NCBI GenBank assembly: GCA_944326365.1
Contig: CALVDR010000027.1
Coordinates: 1-38,635, forward strand
DNA: 38,635 nucleotides
Direction of reading: 5' to 3'
Origin: an uncultured Bacteroidales bacterium
GTDB lineage: Bacteria; Bacteroidota; Bacteroidia; Bacteroidales; UBA932
A program made the position numbers and the translations under genes. The notes under the pieces were generated by a model. It was not told the origin of the DNA, did no database searches, and saw nothing but the letters and a program-made list of their open reading frames with translations. Within the stretch, counting starts at the first letter, position 1, and every line of letters begins with the position of its first letter. This document shows, in pieces, positions 18,229-27,061 of this stretch.

Positions 18229-19959
18229 TCACTTCTCGCTCAGGGAAAATATGAATTCAAGACCTCCGCCCTTACGGTTCAGGGCACGGACATCCCCCTT
18301 GTGGAAAGCTATGGCGTTGCGGACTATGGACAGTCCCAGCCCGGAGCCTCCGTCGTCACGTGTCCGGCCTTCCGACACACGGTAAAAACGTTCGAATATC
18401 TTCGGGAGATGCTCGTCAGGCACGCCTTTCCCGGTATCATAATATGAGAAGTGGCAGTAGCCGTCACCTCTTGCATAGCACTCTACATGAATCTTGATCT
18501 CCCGGCCGCCGTACTTGAGACTGTTTTCCATGAGATTCCGGAACACTGCATAGAGCAGGCTCGGATTCCCGTTCACCGTCAGATCCGGTTCAAGTGCATT
18601 CTCGACGAGTATGCCCATATCGTCCAGACGGTCGCGCAGCTCGTCCGACACTTCATCCACCACGTTTTTCAGATTCACTTTCTCCTTATGCAGCTGCTCC
18701 GGAGCCTCTTCTATCTTCGTGATCAGACCTATGTCCCGGATGAGGTCAGAAAGCCTCATCACCTGCACATAAGCCCTGTCCAGAAACATATTCCGCTTTT
18801 CTGCCGATATGTCCCTGCATACGGTAAGCGTCTCCAGGTATCCACGGATGCTGCTGACAGGGGTGCGCAGCTCGTGGGCGATATTGTTCGTCATCTGCTG
18901 CTTCATCACCTTGTTCTTCTCCACGTTCGTGACATCGTTCACCGAAACTTCACAGCCATTGTCCGGATATACCAACACCTGAAGGGTGTAGACGCGGCCG
19001 CCCTTGTCGACATTGTACTGGAAGACAGGGACATTGTCCACTCTGGAATTGCGGGTATTGTGAGCGACGAACTCAGCTACCGGCCGGAATATCTCATTGT
19101 CCCAGAGGGAGTCGAGATCCGGAGTCGGACGGTCGAGCATCAGGTTCACGAACTGGACGAATTTGGCGTTCGCGTAGACTTTTTTCCTTTCCTGCGAGAA
19201 AATGGCGATGCCTCCGTCGTAATAGTGCAGATGGAGCAGAAGCCTCTCTTTCTCCAGGGCGATGATACGGTTGCTCTGCTCCAGCCTCTGGTAGCTTCTG
19301 AGCATCTGGTTTCCTATGTCGCCCAGCTCGGAATCAGGAAAGGACATGTTTTCATAGTCCACATGGCCTTTCTCCGCCGCTTCCGCCAGACGGTGCAGAC
19401 GCGACACGCCCTCACCGAACTTGTCCGAGAGGAAAATGATGAAGAAAAGCGCCACGAGGAAGACCAGCACTACTATCAGTATGAAGAAAGAGTCGGGCCT
19501 GAGAGCCTTTTTCACATCGTATTCGAAAGGCAGGGCCATACGGACGATATACCCGCCGTAAGACTTCGCATAGTAGAAATAGTTTATACCCACCGTATCG
19601 GATTTGCGGATGGAATCACCCACTTTCGCCTTCATGGCCTCCTTCACTTCGGGGCGCATCCCGTGATTGTCCATATCGTTCCTGTCCTCCACGGAATCGA
19701 ATACGACGTTTCCGTTCTTGTCGATGACAGTCACCCTCAGTTCAGGCGGGAAAAGAGCCACTGCGGACGGATAGTCATCAGACTGCGCGATGATATCGGC
19801 ATAGCACGAAAGCCTGTCCTGCAGCATGAGTTTCCTGCTGTTCCTGTCGCTTCTGAGCTGGAACACTATCAGCAGTACTGCAAAAAAGGCGAAAACCGCC
19901 GCAAAGTACGAAAGCAGCTGTCTCTTGTATGATCTTCTTCCGGTTTTTCTGTCCATCAT
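18229..19959 (-). CDS. PhoR-like sensor histidine kinase
   Basis: 576-residue membrane kinase. Transmembrane segment 1 is at about 15-34, an extracytoplasmic sensor at 35-155, segment 2 at about 157-178 (FFILIVVLVFLVALFFIIF), then a HAMP-like linker and a PAS-like region (about 240-345). HisKA carries the phosphoacceptor His362 in NNIAHELRTPVSS. The ATPase domain shows N (NLMENSLKYGG), G1 (DTGKGVPDEHLPKIFERFYR) and G2 (GGSGLGLSIV) boxes. It begins 51 bases after the response regulator and forms a two-gene unit with it. Adjacency to a divergent phosphate transporter suggests phosphate sensing, but PhoR-type kinases of this layout serve many signals. Confidence 0.9.
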   Translation of the reverse strand: MMDRKTGRRSYKRQLLSYFAAVFAFFAVLLIVFQLRSDRNSRKLMLQDRLSCYADIIAQSDDYPSAVALFPPELRVTVIDKNGNVVFDSVEDRNDMDNHGMRPEVKEAMKAKVGDSIRKSDTVGINYFYYAKSYGGYIVRMALPFEYDVKKALRPDSFFILIVVLVFLVALFFIIFLSDKFGEGVSRLHRLAEAAEKGHVDYENMSFPDSELGDIGNQMLRSYQRLEQSNRIIALEKERLLLHLHYYDGGIAIFSQERKKVYANAKFVQFVNLMLDRPTPDLDSLWDNEIFRPVAEFVAHNTRNSRVDNVPVFQYNVDKGGRVYTLQVLVYPDNGCEVSVNDVTNVEKNKVMKQQMTNNIAHELRTPVSSIRGYLETLTVCRDISAEKRNMFLDRAYVQVMRLSDLIRDIGLITKIEEAPEQLHKEKVNLKNVVDEVSDELRDRLDDMGILVENALEPDLTVNGNPSLLYAVFRNLMENSLKYGGREIKIHVECYARGDGYCHFSYYDTGKGVPDEHLPKIFERFYRVSEGRTRDDGGSGLGLSIVRNAIAFHKGDVRALNRKGGGLEFIFSLSEK

Positions 19960-20010
19960 TTTCTGTCGTTACTGCAGGGCCTGCCTGCTCTGGACCACTT
20001 CAGTCTTCCA

Positions 20011-20700
20011 CTATTCTTCAGCATTCATCGAATATCCGTAGCCGGACCTGTTCGTCAGATAGGACTTGCACACTCCGAGCTTGCTTCTGATGCGCGCGAT
20101 ATGCACATCCACAGTCCTGTCCAGAACATAAGGGGCGTCTTCCCAGAGTTCGGAAATCATTTCCTCCCTGGAATATATCCTTCCCGGATGCGAAGCCAGC
20201 AGGGTCAGGATCTCAAGTTCTTTCTTGGGCAGCACCACAGCCACGCCGTCCACATATACCATCTTCCTCGCCACATCTATTCTGAGTTTTCCCAGGACTA
20301 TCTGTTCCAAAGGTTTCTCCTGACGTATCGCCGTGCTTCGTTTCAGGACAGCCTTTACCCTCGCCAGGACTTCGTTTATGGAAAACGGCTTCGATATGTA
20401 ATCATCCCCTCCGGCAGAAAATCCCGTAAGCAGATCATTCTCCGCACTCCTTGCAGTCAGGAATATCACCGGTATCTGACTGCGTCTCTCCTTTCTGAGG
20501 ACTTCGGCCATCTTGAATCCGGACATTCCTTCCATCATCACGTCCAGAAGTATCAGGTCGACATCCTGATCGCAAAGCTCCAATGCCGTCTCGGCAGAAG
20601 ACGCAGGCACCACCTCATAACCGGCGTTTTCCAGATTGAACTGAAGTATCTCCCTGATATCGGGTTCGTCGTCGACGACCATTATCTTTTTCTTCTCCAT
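20011..20700 (-). CDS. OmpR/PhoB-family response regulator
   Basis: 229 residues from ATG 20700 (MEKKKIMVVDDEPD). A longer in-frame start at 20793 is unlikely because a TAnnTTTG box lies between the two. The receiver domain has the acidic pair Asp10-Asp11, phosphoacceptor Asp53 (LILLDVMMEG), the FLTA threonine and the ISKPFS lysine. A winged-helix DNA-binding domain follows from about 130 (LPKKELEILTLLASHPGRIYSREEMISELW, ..RTVDVHIARIRSKLG). It is first in the operon with the histidine kinase and divergent from the PiT transporter, so the shared 228-base region is its most likely target. Confidence 0.92.
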   Translation of the reverse strand: MEKKKIMVVDDEPDIREILQFNLENAGYEVVPASSAETALELCDQDVDLILLDVMMEGMSGFKMAEVLRKERRSQIPVIFLTARSAENDLLTGFSAGGDDYISKPFSINEVLARVKAVLKRSTAIRQEKPLEQIVLGKLRIDVARKMVYVDGVAVVLPKKELEILTLLASHPGRIYSREEMISELWEDAPYVLDRTVDVHIARIRSKLGVCKSYLTNRSGYGYSMNAEE

Positions 20701-20767
20701 TCCTGTAATAATTTCATTCAATGATTTCAATAAGACGACCGGGAATTCAGTCGGACCCGATCGGGGA

Positions 20768-20775
20768 CAAAGGTA
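20768..20775 (-). promoter_or_regulatory. -7 box of the response regulator gene
   Basis: On the minus strand TACCTTTG matches the TAnnTTTG consensus. Predicted start is near 20761, giving a leader of about 60 bases to ATG 20700. The -33 element is not clear at the usual spacing. Confidence 0.4.
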
Positions 20776-20817
20776 TATTTTTTCCTTTTTCAATGCATTG
20801 ACAGGAATGTAAATTAT

Positions 20818-20839
20818 TTGTTACGGAATTACGTAACAA
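20818..20839. promoter_or_regulatory. Palindromic operator candidate between regulator and phosphate transporter genes
   Basis: TTGTTACG (20818-20825) and CGTAACAA (20832-20839) are exact inverted arms around a 6-base spacer. It lies between the divergent genes, about 45 bases upstream of each predicted -7 box. It suits a dimeric regulator. It does not resemble the direct-repeat Pho box of enterobacteria. Confidence 0.45.
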
Positions 20840-20880
20840 TATTTTAACATTTTTGCAACAGAATCCCAACAATACGGGGC

Positions 20881-20888
20881 TAATTTTG
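20881..20888 (+). promoter_or_regulatory. -7 box of the PiT transporter gene
   Basis: TAATTTTG fits TAnnTTTG exactly. The nearest TTTG lies 25 bases upstream, longer than the usual 19-21, which could mean activator dependence. Predicted leader is about 34 bases to ATG 20929. Confidence 0.45.
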
Positions 20889-20928
20889 CGCCTGATATCA
20901 GTCGACGTTAACTATAACTCTATATTAT

Positions 20929-23163
20929 ATGGACTGGATATATCTGGGATTTGTGATATTCCTATTCATCCTTGCGATCTCCGACCTGTGGGTGGGAGTC
21001 AGCAATGATGCAGTCAACTTCCTCAATTCAGCTATCGGCGCCAAGGTCGCCAGATTCAGGACCATCATCTTCGTGGCAGCAGCCGGCGTATTTCTCGGAG
21101 CTATCATGAGCAACGGGATGATGGACATCGCCAGGCACGGTATTTTCCGGCCGGAACAGTTCGCATTCAAGGAACTGATGTATATTTTTCTGGCAGTGAT
21201 GGTCACGGACATCATCCTGCTGGATGTGTTCAACTCTCTCGGCATGCCGACTTCCACTACGGTATCCATGGTATTCGAACTGCTCGGAGCGACTTTCGCG
21301 CTGTCGATAATCAAGATGGCAGGAGCGGATACCGGATTAGGATTCGCCGACTACATGAACACGGAGAAAGCCCTGTCGGTGATCATGGCCATCTTCGTAT
21401 CGGTAGCCATAGCATTCGTCTGCGGTAACATCATCCAGTATGTCGCCAGGCTTATCTTCACCTTCGACTTCCACAAGGGTCTGACATGGAAAATCGGAAT
21501 ATATGGCGGTATAGCCGTGACAGCCATAGTCTATTTCATGCTTTTCAAGGGCACGAAGGATCTGGCGTTCATGACCGCGGATGTCAAGGAATGGATCAAC
21601 ACGCACACATGGATGCTGCTCGGAGGATGTCTTGTATTCTTCACGATACTGATGCAGATTCTCCACTTCCTGAAAGTCAATGTATTCAAGGTGATAGTCC
21701 TTATCGGGACATTCGCCCTCGCCATGGCTTTCGCCGGCAATGACCTTGTGAACTTCATCGGTGTACCTCTCGCGGGTTTCGCTTCTTATCAGGACTATAT
21801 GGCATCAGGAAGCGGTGACCCCGCAGGACACATGATGGGAGTACTTAACGAACCGGCATCGACTCCTCTGATTTTCCTGATCGCCTCTGGCGTGGTGATG
21901 GTGATAGCTCTCGCTACATCGAAGAAAGCCCACAACGTGACCAAGACCGAGATAAACCTGGCCCGCCAGGACGAAGGTGACGAGATGTTCGGGTCTTCGA
22001 AAGCTGCCAGAAGCATCGTGAGATGGAGCAGTTCTACAGCCCAGTTCATAGTTTCGGCCACTCCCGACAAGGTCAAAAGATGGATTGACCGGAGGTTCGA
22101 CAAGACCAATATCGACATAGAGGACAATGCAGCCTATGATGTAGTCAGGGCGTCAGTGAACCTCGTGGTGGCATCTCTCCTGATCGCTTTGGGAACATCC
22201 CTCAAACTGCCTCTTTCCACTACATACGTGACATTCATGGTCGCAATGGGTACGTCCCTCGCGGACAGGGCGTGGAGCAGGGAAAGCGCAGTGTTCAGAA
22301 TCACCGGAGTACTGTCTGTCATCGGCGGATGGTTCATGACTGCCGCCATCGCATTCATCAGCGCATTCTTCATAGCGCTCCTGATGTACTTCTGCGGTAC
22401 TGTCGTGACCGTGATAATAGTCATCGCAGGACTCGCCGTCCTGATTCACAGCAATGTGAAATACAAGGAAAAATCAGATACGACGAAGGGTGACAAAGCC
22501 TACTACGACATTCTGAAAATGACTGACAGGAAACAGGTATGGGTTCCTTTCCTGAAATACGTGGCAGAAAACGACAAGGCATTCCTCGACGAGATGGCCT
22601 CACAGTACACTGCGGTAACTGACGGTCTCATGAATGAAAATGTCAGGATTCTGAAACATTCCATGAATGATCTGAAAAACTACAAGACGAAGCTCAAGAG
22701 TCTCAGAAAGAAGGAGACTGTCTGCCTGAGAATGGTGGATCCTGAAACGGGTCTGGAGAAAAGCGCGTGGTTCCACACTGCATTCAACTATATGGAACAG
22801 GTATATTACTCGCTCCGCCGTATCTGCGAGCCGGCATACGAGCATGTGGACAACAATTTCACGCCTATCCCGGCAGAATACTGCAAAGCTTTCAGTGCAG
22901 TCCGCGACGAGCTGGTAGCTACGGTGCAGAATCTCGCGAACCATTTCAAGGACAGGAATTATGAAGAGATGAGAAGCCAGGAGGAGGCTCTGAGCAGGCT
23001 GCAGGTAAAATTCTCCGATCTGAGAAAGGCCCTGATGGTAGACATTCAGGACAAGAACCTGAATCTGACGATGGCATACATGTACCTGAATCTGGTACAG
23101 GAGTCGGAGCAGCTGTGCATCTCACTCAAGCATTATGCAAGGGCATCCAGAAAGCTCGCATAA
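20929..23163 (+). CDS. PiT-family inorganic phosphate transporter with PhoU-like C-terminus
   Basis: 744-residue inner-membrane protein that should import phosphate with a cation. The two halves carry the PiT signatures GVSNDAVNFLNSA (23-35) and AGNDLVNFIGV (269-279), each with hydrophobic helices. A second signature-like stretch, STTYVTFMVAMGTSLADRAW, lies near 440. After the last membrane helices (about residue 510), the final 210 residues are soluble, charged and helical (MTDRKQVW.., VRILKHSMNDLKNYKTKLKSLRKK), like PhoU, a layout usual for Bacteroidetes PiT proteins. It is divergent from the PhoB/PhoR-like pair. Confidence 0.93.
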   Translation: MDWIYLGFVIFLFILAISDLWVGVSNDAVNFLNSAIGAKVARFRTIIFVAAAGVFLGAIMSNGMMDIARHGIFRPEQFAFKELMYIFLAVMVTDIILLDVFNSLGMPTSTTVSMVFELLGATFALSIIKMAGADTGLGFADYMNTEKALSVIMAIFVSVAIAFVCGNIIQYVARLIFTFDFHKGLTWKIGIYGGIAVTAIVYFMLFKGTKDLAFMTADVKEWINTHTWMLLGGCLVFFTILMQILHFLKVNVFKVIVLIGTFALAMAFAGNDLVNFIGVPLAGFASYQDYMASGSGDPAGHMMGVLNEPASTPLIFLIASGVVMVIALATSKKAHNVTKTEINLARQDEGDEMFGSSKAARSIVRWSSSTAQFIVSATPDKVKRWIDRRFDKTNIDIEDNAAYDVVRASVNLVVASLLIALGTSLKLPLSTTYVTFMVAMGTSLADRAWSRESAVFRITGVLSVIGGWFMTAAIAFISAFFIALLMYFCGTVVTVIIVIAGLAVLIHSNVKYKEKSDTTKGDKAYYDILKMTDRKQVWVPFLKYVAENDKAFLDEMASQYTAVTDGLMNENVRILKHSMNDLKNYKTKLKSLRKKETVCLRMVDPETGLEKSAWFHTAFNYMEQVYYSLRRICEPAYEHVDNNFTPIPAEYCKAFSAVRDELVATVQNLANHFKDRNYEEMRSQEEALSRLQVKFSDLRKALMVDIQDKNLNLTMAYMYLNLVQESEQLCISLKHYARASRKLA

Positions 23164-23184
23164 ATTTTTTCCGCTATAATTCAC

Positions 23185-23239
23185 GAGGGTGGGGCAAAAG
23201 GTGGACGCAGAAAGTACCATTTTGCCCCACCCTCTTTTT
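23185..23239 (+). terminator. Strong terminator after PiT gene
   Basis: A perfect 15-bp stem (23185-23199 with 23220-23234, GAGGGTGGGGCAAAA and its complement) encloses a 20-base loop and is followed by TTTTTC. It starts 21 bases after the stop codon. Confidence 0.9.
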
Positions 23240-23268
23240 CTGTTCAGAGGATTGGATGGATTACGAAC

Positions 23269-23312
23269 TGTTCCGGCAGATTGCGAATCTGCCGGAACAA
23301 TTATTATATTTG
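23269..23312 (+). promoter_or_regulatory. Promoter overlapped by a perfect 14-bp inverted repeat
   Basis: Arms TGTTCCGGCAGATT (23269-23282) and its exact complement (23286-23299) flank a 3-base loop. The -33 element ATTG (23280-23283) lies in the palindrome, and 21 bases later comes TATATTTG (23305-23312), a perfect TAnnTTTG box. Transcription should start near 23319, 55 bases before the ATPase/nuclease gene. The palindrome would be masked or exposed by a bound dimer, so it is a candidate operator. A second terminator stem for the previous gene is the alternative. Confidence 0.6.
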
Positions 23313-23373
23313 TAGGATGAAGGGGCTGAAGCGGGATCAGAATCATTCCGCATAACACTGAAAACACAAGAAG

Positions 23374-24939
23374 ATGGGAAACACACCACGGAGAAGATAC
23401 CCGATAGGTATCCAGACATTCAGCGAAGTCAGGAACAGAGGTTGTGTCTATGTAGACAAGACCGGCCTGATCTACGATCTGGTCACTTCAGACAAGATCT
23501 ACTTTCTCTGCCGCCCGCGAAGGTTCGGGAAAAGCCTGCTTGTAACCACCCTCGAATCTTATTTTTCAGGAAAGAAGGACCTCTTCGAAGGCCTGGCTAT
23601 CAGTGAGCTGGAAAAAGACTGGACAGAATACCCTGTCCTGCATTTCGATTTCAGCGGAACGAAGTACTTCTCGACAGAAGATCTGGACGGGCAATTATGT
23701 ATTCAACTCCGCCTTATGGAAGAACGTTTCGGAAAAGATGTTTCTGAAAAGACACCGGCAGAACGTTTCCAGGGCATCATCCGCAGAGCATACGAAATGA
23801 CAGGGAAACAGGTAGTTTTCCTCGTGGATGAATATGACGCTCCGCTTCTGGACAGCAATTCCGATCCTGAACTCCAGAGTAAACTGAGGAACATGCTCCG
23901 CAGTTTCTACAGCGTCGTGAAAATGAGCGATGCCATGCTGAAATTCGTATTCATTACCGGCATCAGCAAATTCAGCCAGATGAGCATTTTCAGCGAGCTG
24001 AACAGCCTGCAGAACATCAGCATGAAAGACCGGTTCAGCGCCATATGCGGCATCACTGCAAAAGAGCTGGAAGAACAGCTCCGCCCTGATGTCGAAGCCC
24101 TGGCCGAAAAGAACAAGGAAACATATGAAGAGGCGATGGAGCATCTGCGCCGGATGTACGACGGCTATCATTTCAGTCCGGAATGTGAGGATATCTACAA
24201 TCCTTTCAGTCTGCTGAACGCGTTCAATGACCTGCGATACGGAAAATACTGGTTTTCATCAGGCACTCCGACATTTTTGATAGAGGTCCTGCAGAAATGC
24301 AATTTCGACATCGAACGTCTGGAAGGGATCACAGCGTCTTCGGAACAATTCGATGTCCCTGCAGAGCGGATCGCAAACCCCGTTCCTGTACTGTACCAGA
24401 GCGGATATCTCACCATCAAGGACTATAATCCGATGGCAGACCTCTATACCCTCGCATACCCGAATGACGAAGTGAGGCTCGGGTTCATCAATTCCCTGAT
24501 TCCGGAATATGTGAATGATCTGTACCTGAAACGGAATTCTTTCATATACGGGTTTACCGAAGACCTGCGCAGAAACGATCTGGAAAGCTGCATGGAAAAA
24601 ATCACGGCATTTTTCGCTTCGATACCATACGATCTGGAGAACAAGACGGAAAAACACTATCATACCATATTCTATCTGCTCTTTTCCATGATGAGAATGT
24701 ACATCGGCAGCGAAGTCAGGAGCGCTGTCGTACGGGCAGACATCGTATTGAAGACCGGAACCCACATCTATGTGTTCGAACTTAAAATCGACGGTACGGC
24801 CGATGACGCATTGAAGCAGATAGATTCTAAAGGCTATCTCGTCCCATACTCGGCAGACGGAAGAAAGCTCGTGAAAGTGGGAGTCAGTTTCGATTCCGGG
24901 ACACGGACAGTCGGGGAATGGAAAGCCGTGGAAGCCTGA
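23374..24939 (+). CDS. AAA-ATPase-like / PD-(D/E)XK nuclease superfamily protein
   Basis: 521 residues of the family often annotated as ATP-binding protein with AAA-ATPase-like and DUF1703-type domains, frequently present in many copies in Bacteroidales. A P-loop-like motif lies at 47-56 (RPRRFGKSLL), and a Walker B-like motif at about 148-158 (VVFLVDEYDAPLL). The C-terminal nuclease-like fold has an Asp (ADIVL) and the pair E-x-K in FELKIDG near 470. The biological role of the family is not established; defence or selfish-gene roles have been suggested for relatives. It has its own promoter and is followed after 49 bases by the first copy of the 295-bp repeat. Confidence 0.85.
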   Translation: MGNTPRRRYPIGIQTFSEVRNRGCVYVDKTGLIYDLVTSDKIYFLCRPRRFGKSLLVTTLESYFSGKKDLFEGLAISELEKDWTEYPVLHFDFSGTKYFSTEDLDGQLCIQLRLMEERFGKDVSEKTPAERFQGIIRRAYEMTGKQVVFLVDEYDAPLLDSNSDPELQSKLRNMLRSFYSVVKMSDAMLKFVFITGISKFSQMSIFSELNSLQNISMKDRFSAICGITAKELEEQLRPDVEALAEKNKETYEEAMEHLRRMYDGYHFSPECEDIYNPFSLLNAFNDLRYGKYWFSSGTPTFLIEVLQKCNFDIERLEGITASSEQFDVPAERIANPVPVLYQSGYLTIKDYNPMADLYTLAYPNDEVRLGFINSLIPEYVNDLYLKRNSFIYGFTEDLRRNDLESCMEKITAFFASIPYDLENKTEKHYHTIFYLLFSMMRMYIGSEVRSAVVRADIVLKTGTHIYVFELKIDGTADDALKQIDSKGYLVPYSADGRKLVKVGVSFDSGTRTVGEWKAVEA

Positions 24940-24988
24940 GCGCGGAATACGGAAGCATTGGCGTAAGCCGGAAATTGGAAATGGGAAT

Positions 24989-25282
24989 TAACATGAGTTC
25001 GATGAAAAGAACGGAGTGAATTTCAGAGAACTACCTCTTTAGAGGATTCGGGAAACGAATCCGGCAGTAAGTTCTCCCCTACGGGAGGCCTAAGAAAATC
25101 CCCCTAATAGGGGGCTGGGGGTTAAGACAGGGCCAGTCTTTCGAAGAAAGACGTAATTGGGTGACCGAGTCACCCAATTTAAGAGGGGTGACACGAAAAT
25201 GGGAAGAGATTTCGCAGAAATCGTAATGTCAGTTCGACGAAGTCTCTGGCACTGAGTAGAATAATTCGTCGAACTGACGTTA
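24989..25282 (+). repeat. Structured 295-bp repeat element, copy 1
   Basis: 294 bp, about 94% identical to copy 2 at 26758-27052. The ends are imperfect inverted repeats (TAACATGAGTTCGATGAA at the start, TTCGTCGAACTGACGTTA at the end). Inside is a chain of hairpins: GAGAACT/AGTTCTC enclosing two small stems (one is GGATTCG/CGAATCC), then CCCCCTAATAGGGGG, GTCTTTC-GAA-GAAAGAC, an exact 11-bp stem AATTGGGTGAC/GTCACCCAATT, GATTTC/GAAATC, and a large end hairpin. It starts 49 bases after the ATPase gene and ends 16 bases before the aminopeptidase ATG. It may be a MITE-like element or a structured leader. Confidence 0.85.
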
Positions 25283-25298
25283 TTTAAAGATCAGAAAT

Positions 25299-26744
25299 AT
25301 GTTCGGAAAGGAAATTTACGTCGGAAGACGGAAAAGGCTGCTCGAAGAGATGAGGGCCACAGGGAATGACGGGAGACGCGGGATCGCGGTTTTCCTGGGC
25401 AATGTAGAGGCTCCGCAGAACTATCGCGGAAATGACTACAAATTCAGACAGGAGAGTTCGTTCCTGTATTTCTGGGGGATAGACGAACCGGGATTCGGAG
25501 CGATTCTGGACCTTGACAGCGGGGATGAAGTCCTGTACGGGAACGATGTGGACATAGACGATATCATCTGGATGGGGCCGCAGCCGTCCGTGGCATCGAA
25601 AGGCGGGCTCATCGGAGTGGACAGGACCGCCCCATACCTGGGATTCTTCGAAGCGGTCCGGACAGCCAAAGTCTCAGGAAGGACGGTGCATTTCCTGCCG
25701 GCATCCAGGTACTACAATACCATGATGCTTTCCAGCCTGATGGGCTGCCCGGCAGAAAACGTGCGGAAGACGGGACCGGCGTACGGGAATTCAGAAATCA
25801 CCGCATCTCTCGAACTGACGAGAGCCGTGATTTCCATGAGACTCATCAAGGAAGCCTGTGAAATAGAAGAGATAGACAAGGCCTGTGAAATAGGATGGCT
25901 GATGCATACAGCCGCACGCCAGGCCTGCAAACCCGGAGTAAGGGAGCAGGATATAGTAGGGAAAATGGAGGGCGTCACCATTTCGAAGGGATGGGGAGTA
26001 TCTTTCACTACCATACTTTCACAGAACGGCGAGACTCTGCACAACCACTCCCACCATCAGATCATCACACCGGGCAGGATGCTCCTTATAGATGCCGGGG
26101 CGGAAAGCAACACCCATTACGCTTCGGACTTCACCCGGACTCTGCCGTGCAGCGGAAAATTCACGCCGAAACAGCGTGAGATATACGACATAGTGGCTGA
26201 GTGCAACGAACTGGCTTTCCAACTGGCAGCACCGGGGATACCGTACAGGGAGGTACATCTGGCAGTAGCCGCGAAGATGCTGGACGGGCTCAAGGCTCTC
26301 GGCCTGGTGAACGGACACATCGACGACATGGTGAACGAAGGTATCGCAGGGATGTTCATGCCTCACGGACTCGGGCACAACATGGGCATCGACGTACATG
26401 ACATGGAGGATCTCGGAGAAGATCTGGTAGGCTATGACGATGACCAGACCAGAGCGTCACAGCTTGGACTCGGCTCTCTCAGGATGGCCCGCCGCCTGAA
26501 ACCTGGTCATGTCATCACTGACGAACCCGGAATTTATTTCGTGCCGGCACTGATAAGCAAGTGGAAAGAGGAAGGGACGGACAAGGGTATGGTGAACTAT
26601 GCCGCCGTGGAGAAATATCTGGACTTCGGAGGAATCAGGCTTGAAGATGACCTGCTCATCACTGACGATGGCTGTCGCAGGCTCGGCCCGCACCGCCTTC
26701 CTATCGCGGCTGACGATGTCGAAGCTGCCATGGCTTCCGAATAG
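25299..26744 (+). CDS. pepP: Aminopeptidase P family protein (Xaa-Pro aminopeptidase, M24B)
   Basis: 481-residue cytosolic metallopeptidase (no signal peptide) that should release N-terminal residues before proline. An N-terminal creatinase-like domain (1-175) precedes the pita-bread catalytic domain. All five metal ligands are present: Asp265 and Asp277 (LLIDAGAES..HYASDFTRT), His360 (PHGLGHNMGIDVH), Glu409 (ITDEPGIYF) and Glu449 (GGIRLEDDLLIT). Length is normal for aminopeptidase P. The gene is framed on both sides by copies of the 295-bp repeat: the start codon lies 16 bases after copy 1, and copy 2 begins 13 bases after the stop. No TAnnTTTG box is visible close upstream. Confidence 0.93.
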   Translation: MFGKEIYVGRRKRLLEEMRATGNDGRRGIAVFLGNVEAPQNYRGNDYKFRQESSFLYFWGIDEPGFGAILDLDSGDEVLYGNDVDIDDIIWMGPQPSVASKGGLIGVDRTAPYLGFFEAVRTAKVSGRTVHFLPASRYYNTMMLSSLMGCPAENVRKTGPAYGNSEITASLELTRAVISMRLIKEACEIEEIDKACEIGWLMHTAARQACKPGVREQDIVGKMEGVTISKGWGVSFTTILSQNGETLHNHSHHQIITPGRMLLIDAGAESNTHYASDFTRTLPCSGKFTPKQREIYDIVAECNELAFQLAAPGIPYREVHLAVAAKMLDGLKALGLVNGHIDDMVNEGIAGMFMPHGLGHNMGIDVHDMEDLGEDLVGYDDDQTRASQLGLGSLRMARRLKPGHVITDEPGIYFVPALISKWKEEGTDKGMVNYAAVEKYLDFGGIRLEDDLLITDDGCRRLGPHRLPIAADDVEAAMASE

Positions 26745-26757
26745 AACCGGACATAAA

Positions 26758-27052
26758 TAACGTGAGTTCGATGAAAAGAACGCAGTGAATTTCAGAGAAC
26801 TACCTCTTTTAGAGGATTCGTTCCACGAATCCGGCAGTAAGTTCTCCCCTACGAGAGGCCTAAGAAAATCCCCCTAATAGGGGGCTGGGGGTTAAGACAG
26901 GGCCAGTCTTTCGAAGAAAGACGTAATTGGGTGACCGAGTCACCCAATTTAGGAGGGGTGACACGTAAAAGGAAAGAGATTTCGAAGAAATCGTAACGTC
27001 AGTTCAACGAAATCTCTGGTACTGAGCAGAATAATTCGTCGAACTGACGTTA
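26758..27052 (+). repeat. Structured 295-bp repeat element, copy 2
   Basis: 295 bp, same orientation as copy 1. I count about 18 differences, including one indel. The terminal repeats TAACGTGAGTTCGATGAA and TTCGTCGAACTGACGTTA match at 16 of 18 positions when inverted. Several differences from copy 1 fall in loops while stems are kept: the GGATTCG/CGAATCC stem has loop TTCCA here and GGAAA in copy 1, and GATTTC/GAAATC has loop GAA here and GCA there. It ends 9 bases before the DUF456 start codon. Confidence 0.85.
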
Positions 27053-27061
27053 AATATCGTT

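Noticed and set aside
18451..19932. A 493-residue plus-strand open frame opposite the histidine kinase gene.
   Set aside because: It mirrors a clear kinase with all catalytic boxes. The antisense product is rich in His, Val and Arg without domain signs, as expected for a shadow of GC-rich codons.
20701..20793. A longer start for the response regulator, adding 31 residues.
   Set aside because: The receiver domain begins right at the ATG at 20700, and a TAnnTTTG promoter box lies inside the extension.
24989..27052. The two 295-bp repeats as a CRISPR array or as the ends of a composite transposon carrying pepP.
   Set aside because: Only two long copies exist, with a gene between them rather than spacers, and no transposase or target-site duplication is visible. 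pepP itself looks like a normal housekeeping gene.
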